A stretch of DNA of 11,787 bases from an uncultured Oscillospiraceae bacterium (GCA_905233785.1 CAJOCV010000098.1:1-11787), one strand, 5' to 3'. Positions 1 to 6,510 are shown, counted from the first letter of the stretch. Notes: generated by a model not told the origin, from the letters alone. Program-made: numbers and translations.

Positions 1-488
1 GCAGGGGTGTAGAGGATCGTCTCGGTCTGCCCCATGCGGGTCTTGACGTTGCAGACCGTGGTCTTCCCGCTCACAAGCTGCAGGCTGTCCTTATCGCCGG
101 TGACGATCACGCAGTCCCAGCCCTCGCGCTCGCAGATCGAGGCGGCGGTGCCCAAAATGTCGTCCGCCTCATAGCCCTCCAGCTCGTAGCGGCGGATGCC
201 CATGTCGTCCAGCAGCTCCTTTAAAAGCGGCATCTGCACCGCAAGCTCCTCGGGCATGCCCTTGCGCTGCGCCTTGTAGCCCTCATAGGCCTTGTGCCGG
301 AAGGTGGGCGCTTTGAGGTCAAAGCTCACACAGAGCGCGTCCGGCTTCTGCTCGTCGAGCAGGCGCTGCAAAATGGCGAGAAAGCCATAGACGGCGTTCG
401 TGGGCGTCCCGTCCGGGGCGTTTAGCTGCCGGATGCCGAAAAAGGCGCGGTTTACGATGCTGTTGCCGTCCAATATCATCAGTTTCAT
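1..488 (-). CDS. polA: DNA polymerase I, N-terminal 5' nuclease part (cut by window edge)
   Basis: The minus-strand reading frame is open from the ATG at 488-486 to the window edge, giving 162 residues of the N-terminus. It reads as the 5'-nuclease domain of DNA polymerase I. It opens with MKLMILDGNS (D7), followed by the NRAFFGIR segment, SFD at residues 55-57, YEADD at 106-110 and TGDKDSLQL at 130-138, which together supply the conserved acidic metal-binding residues of this nuclease family. The start follows a GTGAGGAAA Shine-Dalgarno stretch that overlaps the uvrB stop, with 7 bases between the genes, so the two are probably cotranscribed. Family knowledge: Pol I removes RNA primers and fills excision-repair gaps left after UvrABC incision. 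The polymerase domain lies outside the window, so a stand-alone 5' exonuclease cannot be excluded. Confidence 0.9.
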   Translation of the reverse strand, partial: MKLMILDGNSIVNRAFFGIRQLNAPDGTPTNAVYGFLAILQRLLDEQKPDALCVSFDLKAPTFRHKAYEGYKAQRKGMPEELAVQMPLLKELLDDMGIRRYELEGYEADDILGTAASICEREGWDCVIVTGDKDSLQLVSGKTTVCNVKTRMGQTETILYTP

Positions 489-495
489 AGTTTCC

Positions 496-2460
496 TCACT
501 TCTCGCCCCGCAGGCGGATGATCTCATCACGCAGTTCGGCGGCGATCTCGTACTCGAGCATCTTGGCCGCCTTGCGCATCTTGTCTTCCAACTGCGCGAT
601 CAGCTCCCTGCGCTCCCGGTCGGTCATGCGCACGCCGTTTGCCTTGGAGGCGGTGCTTACGTCGGCGGAGATCTCGATCAGATCGCGCACGCTCTTGACG
701 ATGGTTTTCGGCACGATGCCGTGCGCCTCGTTGTAGGCCATCTGCTTGGCCCTTCTGCGCTCGGTCTCGTCGATGCAGGCGCGCATCGAGGGCGTAACGC
801 TGTCGGCGTACATGACGACCATGGCCTCCGCGTTTCTCGCGGCACGGCCGACGGTCTGGATCAGGCTCGTCTCGCTTCTGAGAAAGCCCTCCTTGTCCGC
901 GTCCAGGATGGCGACCAGTCCCACCTCGGGAATATCCAGACCCTCGCGCAGGAGGTTGATGCCCACCAGCACATCAAATTCGCCCAGGCGCAGGTCGCGG
1001 ATGATCTCCATGCGCTCAATGGTGCCGATGTCGTGGTGCATATAGCGGCAGCGGATGCCGATGTTGGTCAGATAGGTGGACAGATCCTCCGCCATCTTCT
1101 TGGTCAGCGTCGTGACCAGCACGCGCTGGCTTTTCTCGATCTTGGCGTTGATCTCCCCGATGAGATCGTCGATCTGTCCCTCCACGGGGCGCACAAAGAT
1201 TTCCGGGTCTAAAAGTCCCGTGGGGCGGATGATCTGCTCGACGATCTGCCCCGCGCGCTGTCGCTCGTATTCGCCCGGGGTGGCGGAGACGTAGACGCGC
1301 TGGTGGATACGTTCGGTAAATTCGTCAAACTTGAGGGGGCGGTTATCGAAGGCCGAGGGCAGGCGGAAGCCGTACTCTACCAGGGATTCCTTGCGCGCCC
1401 TGTCGCCCCGGTACATCGCGCGCACCTGCGGCAGCGTCGCGTGGCTCTCGTCTACGAAGAGCAGAAAGTCCTTCGGAAAATAGTCCAGAAGCGTCAAGGG
1501 CGGGCTTCCCGGTGCGCGGTTCGAGATCACGCGCGAATAGTTCTCAATGCCGCTGCAATAGCCCAGCTCCTGCATCATCTCGATGTCATAATCCGTGCGC
1601 TGGCGGATGCGCTGGGCTTCGATGAGCTTGTTGTTCTCTTCAAAATACTTCACCCGCTCGTCGCACTCGGTACGGATGCGCTCGATGGCGGCGGCAAGCT
1701 TTTCCTTCGTGGTGACATAGTGGCTCGCGGGGTAGATGGCGGCGTGGTTTAAGATGCGCGTCGGCATGCCGGTGACGACGTTTATTTCGCTGATGCGATC
1801 CACCTCGTCCCCGAAAAACTCCACGCGGATCGCCCGGTCGTTCGAGTAGGCCGGGAAGATTTCCACCGTGTCGCCCCGGACGCGGAACATGTTGCGCTCA
1901 AAGGCCACGTCGTTGCGCTCGTAGCGGATGTCGATGAGCTTTCGCAGAAGCTCGTCAAAATCCCGCTGCTGCCCCGGGCGCAGGGAGATGACCATATTGG
2001 CGTAGTCGATCGGGTCGCCCAGACCGTAGATGCAGGAGACCGATGCCACCACGATCACGTCCCGCCGCTCAAAGAGGCTCGCGGTCGCGCTGTGGCGCAG
2101 TCGTTCGATCTCGTCGTTGATGGAGGCGTCCTTCTCGATGAAGGTGTCCGTGTGCGGGATATAGGCCTCGGGCTGGTAGTAGTCGTAATAGCTCACGAAA
2201 TACTCCACCGCGTTTTCCGGGAAAAACTCCCGAAACTCGCTGCAGAGCTGGGCGGCCAGGGTCTTGTTGTGCGCCAGCACCAGCGTGGGGCGGTTCAGGC
2301 GCGCGATCACGTTCGCCATCGTGAAGGTCTTGCCCGAGCCGGTCACGCCCAGCAGCACCTGCTCGTCGAGACCGTTTTCGATGCCCATCACCAGATCGTC
2401 AATGGCCTCCGGCTGATCGCCGGTGGGCTTGTAGTCGGATACCAGCTTAAACTTGTCCAT
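496..2460 (-). CDS. uvrB: UvrABC excinuclease subunit B
   Basis: This is a full-length UvrB of 654 residues, within the usual 650-680. UvrB is the damage-verifying helicase-like subunit of nucleotide excision repair: UvrA loads it and it recruits UvrC for incision. Visible landmarks are Walker A GVTGSGKT at 38-45, the beta-hairpin region YYDYYQPEAYIP at 91-102 that inserts between DNA strands, the Walker B-type DESH at 337-340, REGLDIPEVGL around 505-515, and helicase motif VI QTVGRAARN at 535-543. The C-terminal UVR domain (about 617-652, RRELIAQLEDKM onward) contacts UvrC. The ATG start is preceded by GGGGAGA at good spacing and a consensus-like promoter lies just upstream. polA follows directly. 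No uvrA or uvrC is in view. I looked for a Gram-positive LexA box of the GAAC-N4-GTTC type upstream and saw none. Confidence 0.98.
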   Translation of the reverse strand: MDKFKLVSDYKPTGDQPEAIDDLVMGIENGLDEQVLLGVTGSGKTFTMANVIARLNRPTLVLAHNKTLAAQLCSEFREFFPENAVEYFVSYYDYYQPEAYIPHTDTFIEKDASINDEIERLRHSATASLFERRDVIVVASVSCIYGLGDPIDYANMVISLRPGQQRDFDELLRKLIDIRYERNDVAFERNMFRVRGDTVEIFPAYSNDRAIRVEFFGDEVDRISEINVVTGMPTRILNHAAIYPASHYVTTKEKLAAAIERIRTECDERVKYFEENNKLIEAQRIRQRTDYDIEMMQELGYCSGIENYSRVISNRAPGSPPLTLLDYFPKDFLLFVDESHATLPQVRAMYRGDRARKESLVEYGFRLPSAFDNRPLKFDEFTERIHQRVYVSATPGEYERQRAGQIVEQIIRPTGLLDPEIFVRPVEGQIDDLIGEINAKIEKSQRVLVTTLTKKMAEDLSTYLTNIGIRCRYMHHDIGTIERMEIIRDLRLGEFDVLVGINLLREGLDIPEVGLVAILDADKEGFLRSETSLIQTVGRAARNAEAMVVMYADSVTPSMRACIDETERRRAKQMAYNEAHGIVPKTIVKSVRDLIEISADVSTASKANGVRMTDRERRELIAQLEDKMRKAAKMLEYEIAAELRDEIIRLRGEK

Positions 2461-2487
2461 GGCAGTCTCCCCATTCAGAATCGTATT

Positions 2488-2516
2488 ATTATACCACTAT
2501 ATATCGGAAAGCACAA
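2488..2516 (-). promoter_or_regulatory. Promoter of uvrB-polA
   Basis: On the minus strand a -35 TTGTGC (2516-2511) and a -10 TATAAT (2493-2488) are separated by exactly 17 bases. The predicted RNA start is about 20 bases upstream of the uvrB ATG, leaving a short leader containing the GGGGAGA ribosome site. The -10 is perfect and the -35 fair. It points away from the plus-strand promoter at 2554-2582. Confidence 0.8.
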
Positions 2517-2553
2517 GCTTAGGATCAAGCCCCGCCACAGTCTTTTGAGAATC

Positions 2554-2582
2554 TTGACGAATTATGTAACCTTGCGTATAAT
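2554..2582 (+). promoter_or_regulatory. Promoter of the small membrane-peptide gene
   Basis: A -35 TTGACG (2554-2559) and a -10 TATAAT (2577-2582) with a 17-base spacer form a near-consensus sigma-A promoter. RNA would begin near 2589, about 37 bases before the GTG start at 2626. Such a strong promoter serving an 84-base gene argues that the gene is real and well transcribed. Confidence 0.85.
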
Positions 2583-2604
2583 CGAATTGCTACCGACACT
2601 TTCG

Positions 2605-2613
2605 GAGTGAAGG
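2605..2613 (+). repeat. Short direct repeat b, left copy
   Basis: The sequence gagtgaagg lies just upstream of and into the Shine-Dalgarno of the small peptide gene, followed by gag. It recurs at 2812-2820, followed by ag. At nine bases it is weak alone, but it accompanies the 15-base repeat and covers the ribosome-binding region. Confidence 0.5.
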
Positions 2614-2621
2614 GAGGTGAG

Positions 2622-2636
2622 TAGCGTGTTGCCTCT
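2622..2636 (+). repeat. 15-base direct repeat a, left copy (over the peptide start codon)
   Basis: The sequence tagcgtgttgcctct spans the GTG start codon and codons 2-4 of the small peptide gene. An exact second copy in the same orientation lies at 2791-2805. The flanking bases differ on both sides, so the repeat is exactly 15 bases. RNA made from the minus strand across the second copy would be complementary to the start region of the peptide mRNA. Confidence 0.9.
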
Positions 2637-2709
2637 TGAATCCTTCCTGATCTCCGTCTTGGCAAGTGTAGTCGCCTATTACATTTGCAAATGGCTGGAC
2701 GAGAGATAG
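2626..2709 (+). CDS. 27-residue single-pass membrane peptide, putative Fst/PepA1-like type I toxin
   Basis: This short gene begins at GTG 2626 and ends at TAG 2707-2709. It has a near-perfect Shine-Dalgarno (GGAGGTGA, 2613-2620) five bases before the start. The peptide starts MLPLES, continues with a hydrophobic segment (about residues 7-21, FLISVLASVVAYYIC) and ends in a short charged tail, KWLDER. A single membrane span followed by W-L and charged residues is the layout of the Fst and S. aureus PepA1 toxins (PepA1 has YWLSRR after its span). That resemblance is by pattern and the homology is not proven. The gene has its own promoter (2554-2582) and terminator (2747-2781). A convergent promoter beyond the terminator could supply an antisense antitoxin. 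An in-frame GTG at 2617 lies inside the Shine-Dalgarno and is unlikely to be used. Alternatively it is a non-toxic regulatory or membrane-partner peptide. Confidence 0.75.
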   Translation: MLPLESFLISVLASVVAYYICKWLDER

Positions 2710-2746
2710 GTAGCAGCAGCCTCGGTATAGTCAGCCGTAAATGATA

Positions 2747-2781
2747 GAAGCCCCCGGAAGGTCGCATCTTCCGGGGGCTTC
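2747..2781. terminator. Hairpin terminator shared by the peptide mRNA and the convergent RNA
   Basis: The arms gaagcccccggaag (2747-2760) and cttccgggggcttc (2768-2781) pair perfectly over 14 bp around the 7-base loop gtcgcat. Downstream on the plus strand is GCCTTTGTAT, and on the minus strand TATCATTTACGG. Both T-runs are modest, but the GC-rich stem is strong and symmetric, so it plausibly stops RNA from both directions. Confidence 0.75.
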
Positions 2782-2790
2782 GCCTTTGTA

Positions 2791-2805
2791 TAGCGTGTTG
2801 CCTCT
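2791..2805 (+). repeat. 15-base direct repeat a, right copy
   Basis: This is an exact second copy of tagcgtgttgcctct, located just beyond the terminator and inside the predicted minus-strand RNA. It has no ribosome site of its own and no useful reading frame follows, so it does not look like a second gene start. Confidence 0.9.
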
Positions 2806-2811
2806 CCCTCA

Positions 2812-2820
2812 GAGTGAAGG
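2812..2820 (+). repeat. Short direct repeat b, right copy
   Basis: This is the second copy of gagtgaagg, followed by ag. In the left copy the order along the plus strand is b then a, and here it is a then b. The two pairings with the peptide mRNA would therefore not form one continuous duplex. Confidence 0.5.
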
Positions 2821-2846
2821 AGCGCCATCTCCATCATGGCAAATTC

Positions 2847-2874
2847 ATTATAGCAGAGTTGACGAAAAATGCAA
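2847..2874 (-). promoter_or_regulatory. Promoter of the putative antisense RNA
   Basis: On the minus strand the -10 is a perfect TATAAT (2852-2847) preceded by TGC, making an extended -10 element. A weak -35 TTGCAT lies at 2874-2869 with a 16-base spacer. No minus-strand gene follows before the terminator, which fits a non-coding RNA. Confidence 0.65.
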
Positions 2875-2940
2875 GTGCAATTGTCCCTTCCGGCGACGTA
2901 AAGACCTTGCGAAAAAACAATTTTCCATGCAAATCGCCAG

Positions 2941-2969
2941 TTGCAGTTTTGGAAAAAGAATGTTACTAT
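2941..2969 (+). promoter_or_regulatory. Promoter of the oad operon
   Basis: A -35 TTGCAG (2941-2946) and a -10 TACTAT (2964-2969) are separated by 17 bases. RNA would start near 2976, leaving a leader of about 87 bases before the oadA ATG. I saw no clear riboswitch, catabolite-control site or strong hairpin in that leader. Confidence 0.65.
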
Positions 2970-3062
2970 GTATAGTTGAGAAAGAAGGGGCTTGTCCCTG
3001 TAGATCGTTTCAATTTTTTGATTCTTTCCGTCTTTCTTATATACACCAACGAGGAGGAACGC

Positions 3063-4451
3063 ATGAAGAACGTTCAATTCACCGAGACCGTGCTGCGCGA
3101 CGCGAACCAGAGTCTGATCGCCACACGCCTCCCCTTTGAGAAGTTTGAGCCCATCCTGGAGACCATCGACCGGGCCGGCTTCTACTCCGTGGAGTGCTGG
3201 GGCGGCGCGACCTTTGACGTGTGCCTGCGCTTCCTGGGCGAAGACCCCTGGGAGCGGCTGCGCAAGATCCGCGCGAAGATGCCCAACACCAAGCTGCAGA
3301 TGCTCCTGAGAGGTCAGAACCTCCTGGGCTACAAGCACTACAGCGACGACGTGGTGCGCCGTTTTGTGCGTGCAAGCGTGCGCAACGGCATCGACATCAT
3401 CCGGCTGTTTGATGCGCTTAACGACATTGACAACCTCAAGGTCGCCGTGGAGGAGACCGTGAAGTCCGGGGCGATGGCCTCCGGCGCGATCTCCTACACC
3501 ACCTCGCCCGTGCACACGCTGGACAAGTACGTCACGATGGCGAAGGAGCTCAGGCAGATGGGCGTTTCTTCCCTCTGCATCAAGGACATGGCGGGCATCC
3601 TCTCCCCCAAGAGCGCTTACGATCTCGTCTCCGCCCTGAAGGACGCGGTCGATCTGCCCGTCGTCATGCACACGCACTGCACCACCGGCCTTGCCTTTAT
3701 GACCTATCTCAAGGCCATCGAAGCGGGCGCGGACGTGATCGACACCGCGATCTCTCCCTTCTCCGGCGGCACCTCCCAGCCCGCGACCGAGACGCTGGAC
3801 TACACCCTGCGCGAAATGGGCTATGAGACCGGCCTGAACGGCGACGCGCTATTAAAAATGGCGGATTTCTTCAAGCCAGTACGCAACGACGCGATCGCGG
3901 ACGGAACGCTCAACCCCATCTCTCTCGCCACGGACACCCAGTGCCTGACCTATCAGATCCCGGGCGGCATGCTCTCGAATCTTCTGAGCCAGCTCAAGAT
4001 GCTGGGCGCGCTCGACAAGTTCGACGAAGCCCTGCTGGAGACCCCGCGTGTGCGCAAGGACATGGGTTATCCCCCGCTCGTGACGCCGACCAGCCAGCTT
4101 ATCGGCACGCAGGCGGTGCAGAACGTCCTGGCCGGGGAGCGCTACAAGAACGTCGGCGCCGAGATCAAGGCCTACTGCCGCGGCGAATACGGCAAGACGC
4201 CCGCGCCCATCGACCCTGAGGTGCGCGCGAAAATCCTCGGCGGCGACAAGCCCATCGAGGGGCGCTACGCCGACACGCTGCCCAAGGACATCTACGAGAA
4301 GGCCGCCAAGGAGCTGGGCGACACCGCCCGCTCGGAGGAGGACGTGCTCAGCTACATCGCCTTCCCCCAGGTGGCGGAGAAGTTCTTCGCCGAGCGCAAG
4401 GCGAAGGAAGAGCGCGTGTGCAAGTACAGCATCGTATCGGTGGAGGAATAA
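3063..4451 (+). CDS. oadA: Oxaloacetate decarboxylase alpha subunit (carboxyltransferase)
   Basis: This 462-residue protein transfers the carboxyl group of oxaloacetate to a biotin carrier, releasing pyruvate. It is the cytoplasmic part of the Na+-pumping decarboxylase. The N-terminal HMGL-like TIM barrel shows the RDANQSLIATR motif (D13), ECWGGATFDV near residue 44, MLLRGQN near 80, the IKDMAG lysine K174 that is expected to be carboxylated, and the metal-binding HTH pair H203 and H205, followed by SGGTSQPATE. The remainder is the PYC/OADA conserved domain. There is no C-terminal biotin domain, since the carrier is a separate gene here. I chose ATG 3063 because it follows GAGGAGGA at good spacing; an upstream in-frame ATG at 2976 lacks a ribosome site and sits at the predicted RNA start. 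Pyruvate carboxylase subunit B is the main alternative, but the adjacent oadG and oadB favour decarboxylation. Confidence 0.93.
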   Translation: MKNVQFTETVLRDANQSLIATRLPFEKFEPILETIDRAGFYSVECWGGATFDVCLRFLGEDPWERLRKIRAKMPNTKLQMLLRGQNLLGYKHYSDDVVRRFVRASVRNGIDIIRLFDALNDIDNLKVAVEETVKSGAMASGAISYTTSPVHTLDKYVTMAKELRQMGVSSLCIKDMAGILSPKSAYDLVSALKDAVDLPVVMHTHCTTGLAFMTYLKAIEAGADVIDTAISPFSGGTSQPATETLDYTLREMGYETGLNGDALLKMADFFKPVRNDAIADGTLNPISLATDTQCLTYQIPGGMLSNLLSQLKMLGALDKFDEALLETPRVRKDMGYPPLVTPTSQLIGTQAVQNVLAGERYKNVGAEIKAYCRGEYGKTPAPIDPEVRAKILGGDKPIEGRYADTLPKDIYEKAAKELGDTARSEEDVLSYIAFPQVAEKFFAERKAKEERVCKYSIVSVEE

Positions 4452-4454
4452 GGC

Positions 4455-4802
4455 ATGAGGATGACGTTTCTTGATGCTTGTCTGTATTCCCTGACGGGTA
4501 TGCTGGTGGTGTTCTTCGCGCTGGTGCTGCTCATGTGCATCATCAAGCTCATGACCGCCGTGGGCGACGCCGCCCAGAAGCGCAAAACGCCCGCCGCAAA
4601 CAAGATCCCTGCGCCCGAGAGCGACGGCGAACGCTTTGTCATTCGCCAGACCGGCCCCATGGCGCCCGGCACCGCGGGTGAGGTAAAGCTCTACGACACC
4701 GACCCCCGCACCGCCGCCATGCTCATGGCCATCGTCGCAAACGAAACGCAGACGCCCCTGAACGAGCTGCGCTTCCTGTCGATCAAAGAAGTCAAGGAAT
4801 AA
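4455..4802 (+). CDS. oadG: Oxaloacetate decarboxylase gamma-type subunit
   Basis: This 115-residue protein has one N-terminal membrane span (about residues 12-32, rich in V, F and L), a charged AQKRK junction, a flexible linker, and a small soluble domain containing VKLYDTDPRTAAMLMAIV and ending NELRFLSIKEVKE. Family knowledge: OadG-type subunits anchor and assemble the decarboxylase by bridging the alpha and beta subunits at the membrane. The start is 3 bases after the oadA stop, and its GGAGGA ribosome site lies inside the last oadA codons, so translation is probably coupled. A second ATG at 4461 is possible but is spaced less well. The assignment rests on architecture and position between oadA and the biotin carrier. 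Confidence 0.82.
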   Translation: MRMTFLDACLYSLTGMLVVFFALVLLMCIIKLMTAVGDAAQKRKTPAANKIPAPESDGERFVIRQTGPMAPGTAGEVKLYDTDPRTAAMLMAIVANETQTPLNELRFLSIKEVKE

Positions 4803-4818
4803 CGGAGGATATTGAACG

Positions 4819-5193
4819 ATGAAATATAAAATCACCCTGAAGGGTCGCACCTATGAGGTCGAGGTGCAGCGCGGCGAGGCCATGCTGCTCGATGAATATG
4901 ACGCCGCGGCTCCCGTTCCGGCGGCTCCCGCCGCCCCGGCTGCCGCAGCCGCCGCGCCCGCTGCCGCCGCGCCTGTGAGCGCCGGCACGAAGGTCGAAGC
5001 CCCCCTGCCCGGCAACGTGCTGAATGTGAAGGTTTCCGTCGGCCAGGCCGTCAAGGCCGGGGACGTGCTCGTCATCATCGAGGCCATGAAGATGGAAAAC
5101 GAAGTCGCCGCCCCCTGCGACGGCGTGGTCAAGCAGATCGTGGCCGACAAGGGCGCGGTCGTCGCCACCGGCGACACCCTGCTCGTGATCTGA
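4819..5193 (+). CDS. Biotin carrier subunit of the decarboxylase
   Basis: This 124-residue biotin carrier moves the carboxyl group from the alpha subunit to the membrane beta subunit. It begins MKYKITLKGRTYEVEV, has an alanine-proline-rich swinging linker at about residues 31-53, and ends in a biotinyl-lipoyl domain with the EAMKMENE motif. K91 is the lysine expected to be biotinylated. In Klebsiella-type enzymes this domain is fused to the alpha subunit; here it is separate, as is common in Clostridia. A GGAGGA ribosome site lies nine bases before the ATG. The linker region is extremely GC-rich and repetitive at DNA level. Acyl-CoA decarboxylase carriers are similar proteins, but the partner genes point to oxaloacetate as substrate. 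Confidence 0.92.
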   Translation: MKYKITLKGRTYEVEVQRGEAMLLDEYDAAAPVPAAPAAPAAAAAAPAAAAPVSAGTKVEAPLPGNVLNVKVSVGQAVKAGDVLVIIEAMKMENEVAAPCDGVVKQIVADKGAVVATGDTLLVI

Positions 5194-5203
5194 GGAGCTG
5201 CCA

Positions 5204-6391
5204 ATGAGTATCATGGAAACCCTGGGCAGACTCGCCCAGACCTCTGGCTTTTATATGCTGGCCTTCAGCTGGCGGCAGCTCGTGATGATCGTTGTGGCCT
5301 GTGTGCTGCTGTACCTGGGTCTTGTGAAGAAGTTTGAGCCGCTGCTGCTGGTGGGCATCGCCTTCGGCATGCTGCTGACCAATCTCCCCGGCTCTGAGAT
5401 GTACCACCCCGAGCTGTGGGACGCTTACATCGCGGGGCAGCTTCGCCTGACGGACATCATCCACGACGGCGGCCTGCTGGACATCCTCTACATCGGCGTG
5501 AAATCGGGTCTCTACCCCTCGCTCATTTTCATGGGCGTCGGCGCGATGACCGACTTCGGCCCCCTGCTCGCCAACCCCAAGTCTCTGCTGCTCGGCGCGG
5601 CCGCGCAGCTCGGCATCTTCGCCGCCTTCCTGATGGCCATCGGCATCTTCGGCTTTGACCCGAACGTCGCCGCCTCCATCGGCATCATCGGCGGCGCGGA
5701 CGGCCCCACCGCCATCTGGCTCACCTCCAAGCTCGCGCCGGACTACCTCGCGCCGATCGCCATCGCGGCCTACTCCTATATGGCGCTTATCCCGCTGATT
5801 CAGCCGCCCGTGATGCGCCTGCTCACCACCAAGGAAGAGCGCGAGATCAAGATGGAGCAGCTTCGCCCCGTGTCCAAGAAGCAGAAGATCCTCTTCCCCA
5901 TCGTGGTCACCATCTTTGTCTGCCTGCTGCTGCCGTCTGTTGCCCCGCTGCTGGGCTGCCTGATGCTCGGCAACCTCTTCAAGGAATCCGGCCTCACCGA
6001 CCGTCTCTCCGATACCGCGCAGAACGCCATGATGAACATTGTGACGATCTTCCTGTCCACCTCCGTGGGCGCGACCGCCGTGGCGGATCGCTTCCTCAAC
6101 CCGCGCACGCTGTTTATCATCGTGCTGGGGCTGATTGCCTTTGAGTTTGCCACCGTGGGCGGGCTGCTGCTCGGCAAGCTCATGTGCAAGCTCTCCGGCG
6201 GCAAGATCAACCCGCTCATCGGCTCCGCCGGCGTCTCCGCCGTCCCGATGGCCGCCCGCGTCAGCCAGCTTGAGGGCGCGCGCGCCAATCCCTCCAACTT
6301 CCTGCTGATGCACGCGATGGGTCCCAACGTGGCCGGCGTCATCGGCTCCGCCGTCGCGGCGGGCTTCCTGCTCGCGGTGTTCGGCGGCTGA
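5204..6391 (+). CDS. oadB: Na+-transporting oxaloacetate decarboxylase beta subunit
   Basis: This 395-residue polytopic membrane protein decarboxylates carboxybiotin and couples this to Na+ export. It is hydrophobic throughout, with about ten or more spans. Family signatures include GIIGGADGPTAIWLTSKLAP, whose D166 matches the essential membrane aspartate of the family, and near the C-terminus GSAGVSAVPMAARVSQ and NFLLMHAMGPNVAGVIGSA. The start ATG lies ten bases after the carrier stop, with GAGGAG overlapping that stop. The same family serves methylmalonyl-CoA and glutaconyl-CoA decarboxylases; the oadA neighbour makes oxaloacetate the best guess. The resulting Na+ gradient would serve transport or ATP synthesis. 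Confidence 0.95.
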   Translation: MSIMETLGRLAQTSGFYMLAFSWRQLVMIVVACVLLYLGLVKKFEPLLLVGIAFGMLLTNLPGSEMYHPELWDAYIAGQLRLTDIIHDGGLLDILYIGVKSGLYPSLIFMGVGAMTDFGPLLANPKSLLLGAAAQLGIFAAFLMAIGIFGFDPNVAASIGIIGGADGPTAIWLTSKLAPDYLAPIAIAAYSYMALIPLIQPPVMRLLTTKEEREIKMEQLRPVSKKQKILFPIVVTIFVCLLLPSVAPLLGCLMLGNLFKESGLTDRLSDTAQNAMMNIVTIFLSTSVGATAVADRFLNPRTLFIIVLGLIAFEFATVGGLLLGKLMCKLSGGKINPLIGSAGVSAVPMAARVSQLEGARANPSNFLLMHAMGPNVAGVIGSAVAAGFLLAVFGG

Positions 6392-6416
6392 CGTCAGAAG
6401 AAACTCGCTCCATTCC

Positions 6417-6448
6417 GCTTCCATGGTTTCCGTAGGAGCCATGAAAGC
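6417..6448. repeat. Imperfect inverted repeat between oadB and pyk
   Basis: The arms GCTTCCATGG (6417-6426) and CCATGAAAGC (6439-6448) pair with one mismatch around a 12-base loop. The element sits in a segment that also holds two similar stretches, gctccattccgct (from 6407) and gctccatatccgct (from 6447). It has no T-run, so it is not an obvious terminator. Confidence 0.55.
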
Positions 6449-6477
6449 TCCATATCCGCTCCTTCCTTCTTCCTTTT

Positions 6478-6510
6478 CACAACAAACCCGCTTCGCTGGG
6501 CTTTGTTGTG
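6478..6510. repeat. Hairpin upstream of pyk
   Basis: CACAACAAACCC (6478-6489) pairs with GGGCTTTGTTGTG (6498-6510), with a single bulged C, around the loop gcttcgct. No run of T follows on either strand, so a normal terminator is unlikely. It may be an RNA-stabilising or processing hairpin at the oadB-pyk boundary, or part of a dispersed palindromic element with the repeat at 6417-6448. Confidence 0.6.

Larger units (their letters stand above)
2745..2840 (-). ncRNA. Putative antisense antitoxin RNA
   Basis: A minus-strand promoter at 2847-2874 would start RNA near 2840. It would run left through the second copies of both repeats (2820-2812 and 2805-2791) and end in the hairpin at 2781-2747, giving about 95-100 nt. 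The RNA would carry AGAGGCAACACGCTA, the exact complement of the start-codon region of the peptide mRNA, plus a complement to its Shine-Dalgarno flank, and would share the terminator hairpin. This matches the RNA II design of the Enterococcus par/Fst locus. Both ends are inferred. The minus strand is also open for a short peptide here, but no ribosome site precedes it. Confidence 0.6.

Noticed and set aside
2461..2553. LexA (SOS) box upstream of uvrB
   Set aside because: I looked for the Gram-positive GAAC-N4-GTTC type pattern and found none.
2605..2820. CRISPR-like array from the direct repeats
   Set aside because: There are only two copies of each repeat, one lying over a start codon. There are no regular spacers and no cas genes.
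2976..3062. Upstream ATG that would extend OadA by 29 residues
   Set aside because: It lies at the predicted RNA start without a ribosome site, while ATG 3063 has GAGGAGGA and begins the family-conserved sequence.
2679..3677. Long minus-strand open frame opposite oadA, running into the antisense RNA region
   Set aside because: Its bulk is the shadow of oadA. The short tail from about 2840 has an ATG but no ribosome site and follows the promoter too closely, so a non-coding RNA is the better reading.
3852..4850. 332-codon minus-strand open frame opposite oadA and oadG
   Set aside because: Antisense shadow of well-supported genes, with no domain and biased composition.
4908..4975. Low-complexity GC-rich tract as a tandem repeat
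   Set aside because: It encodes the expected alanine-proline linker of the biotin carrier and needs no other explanation.
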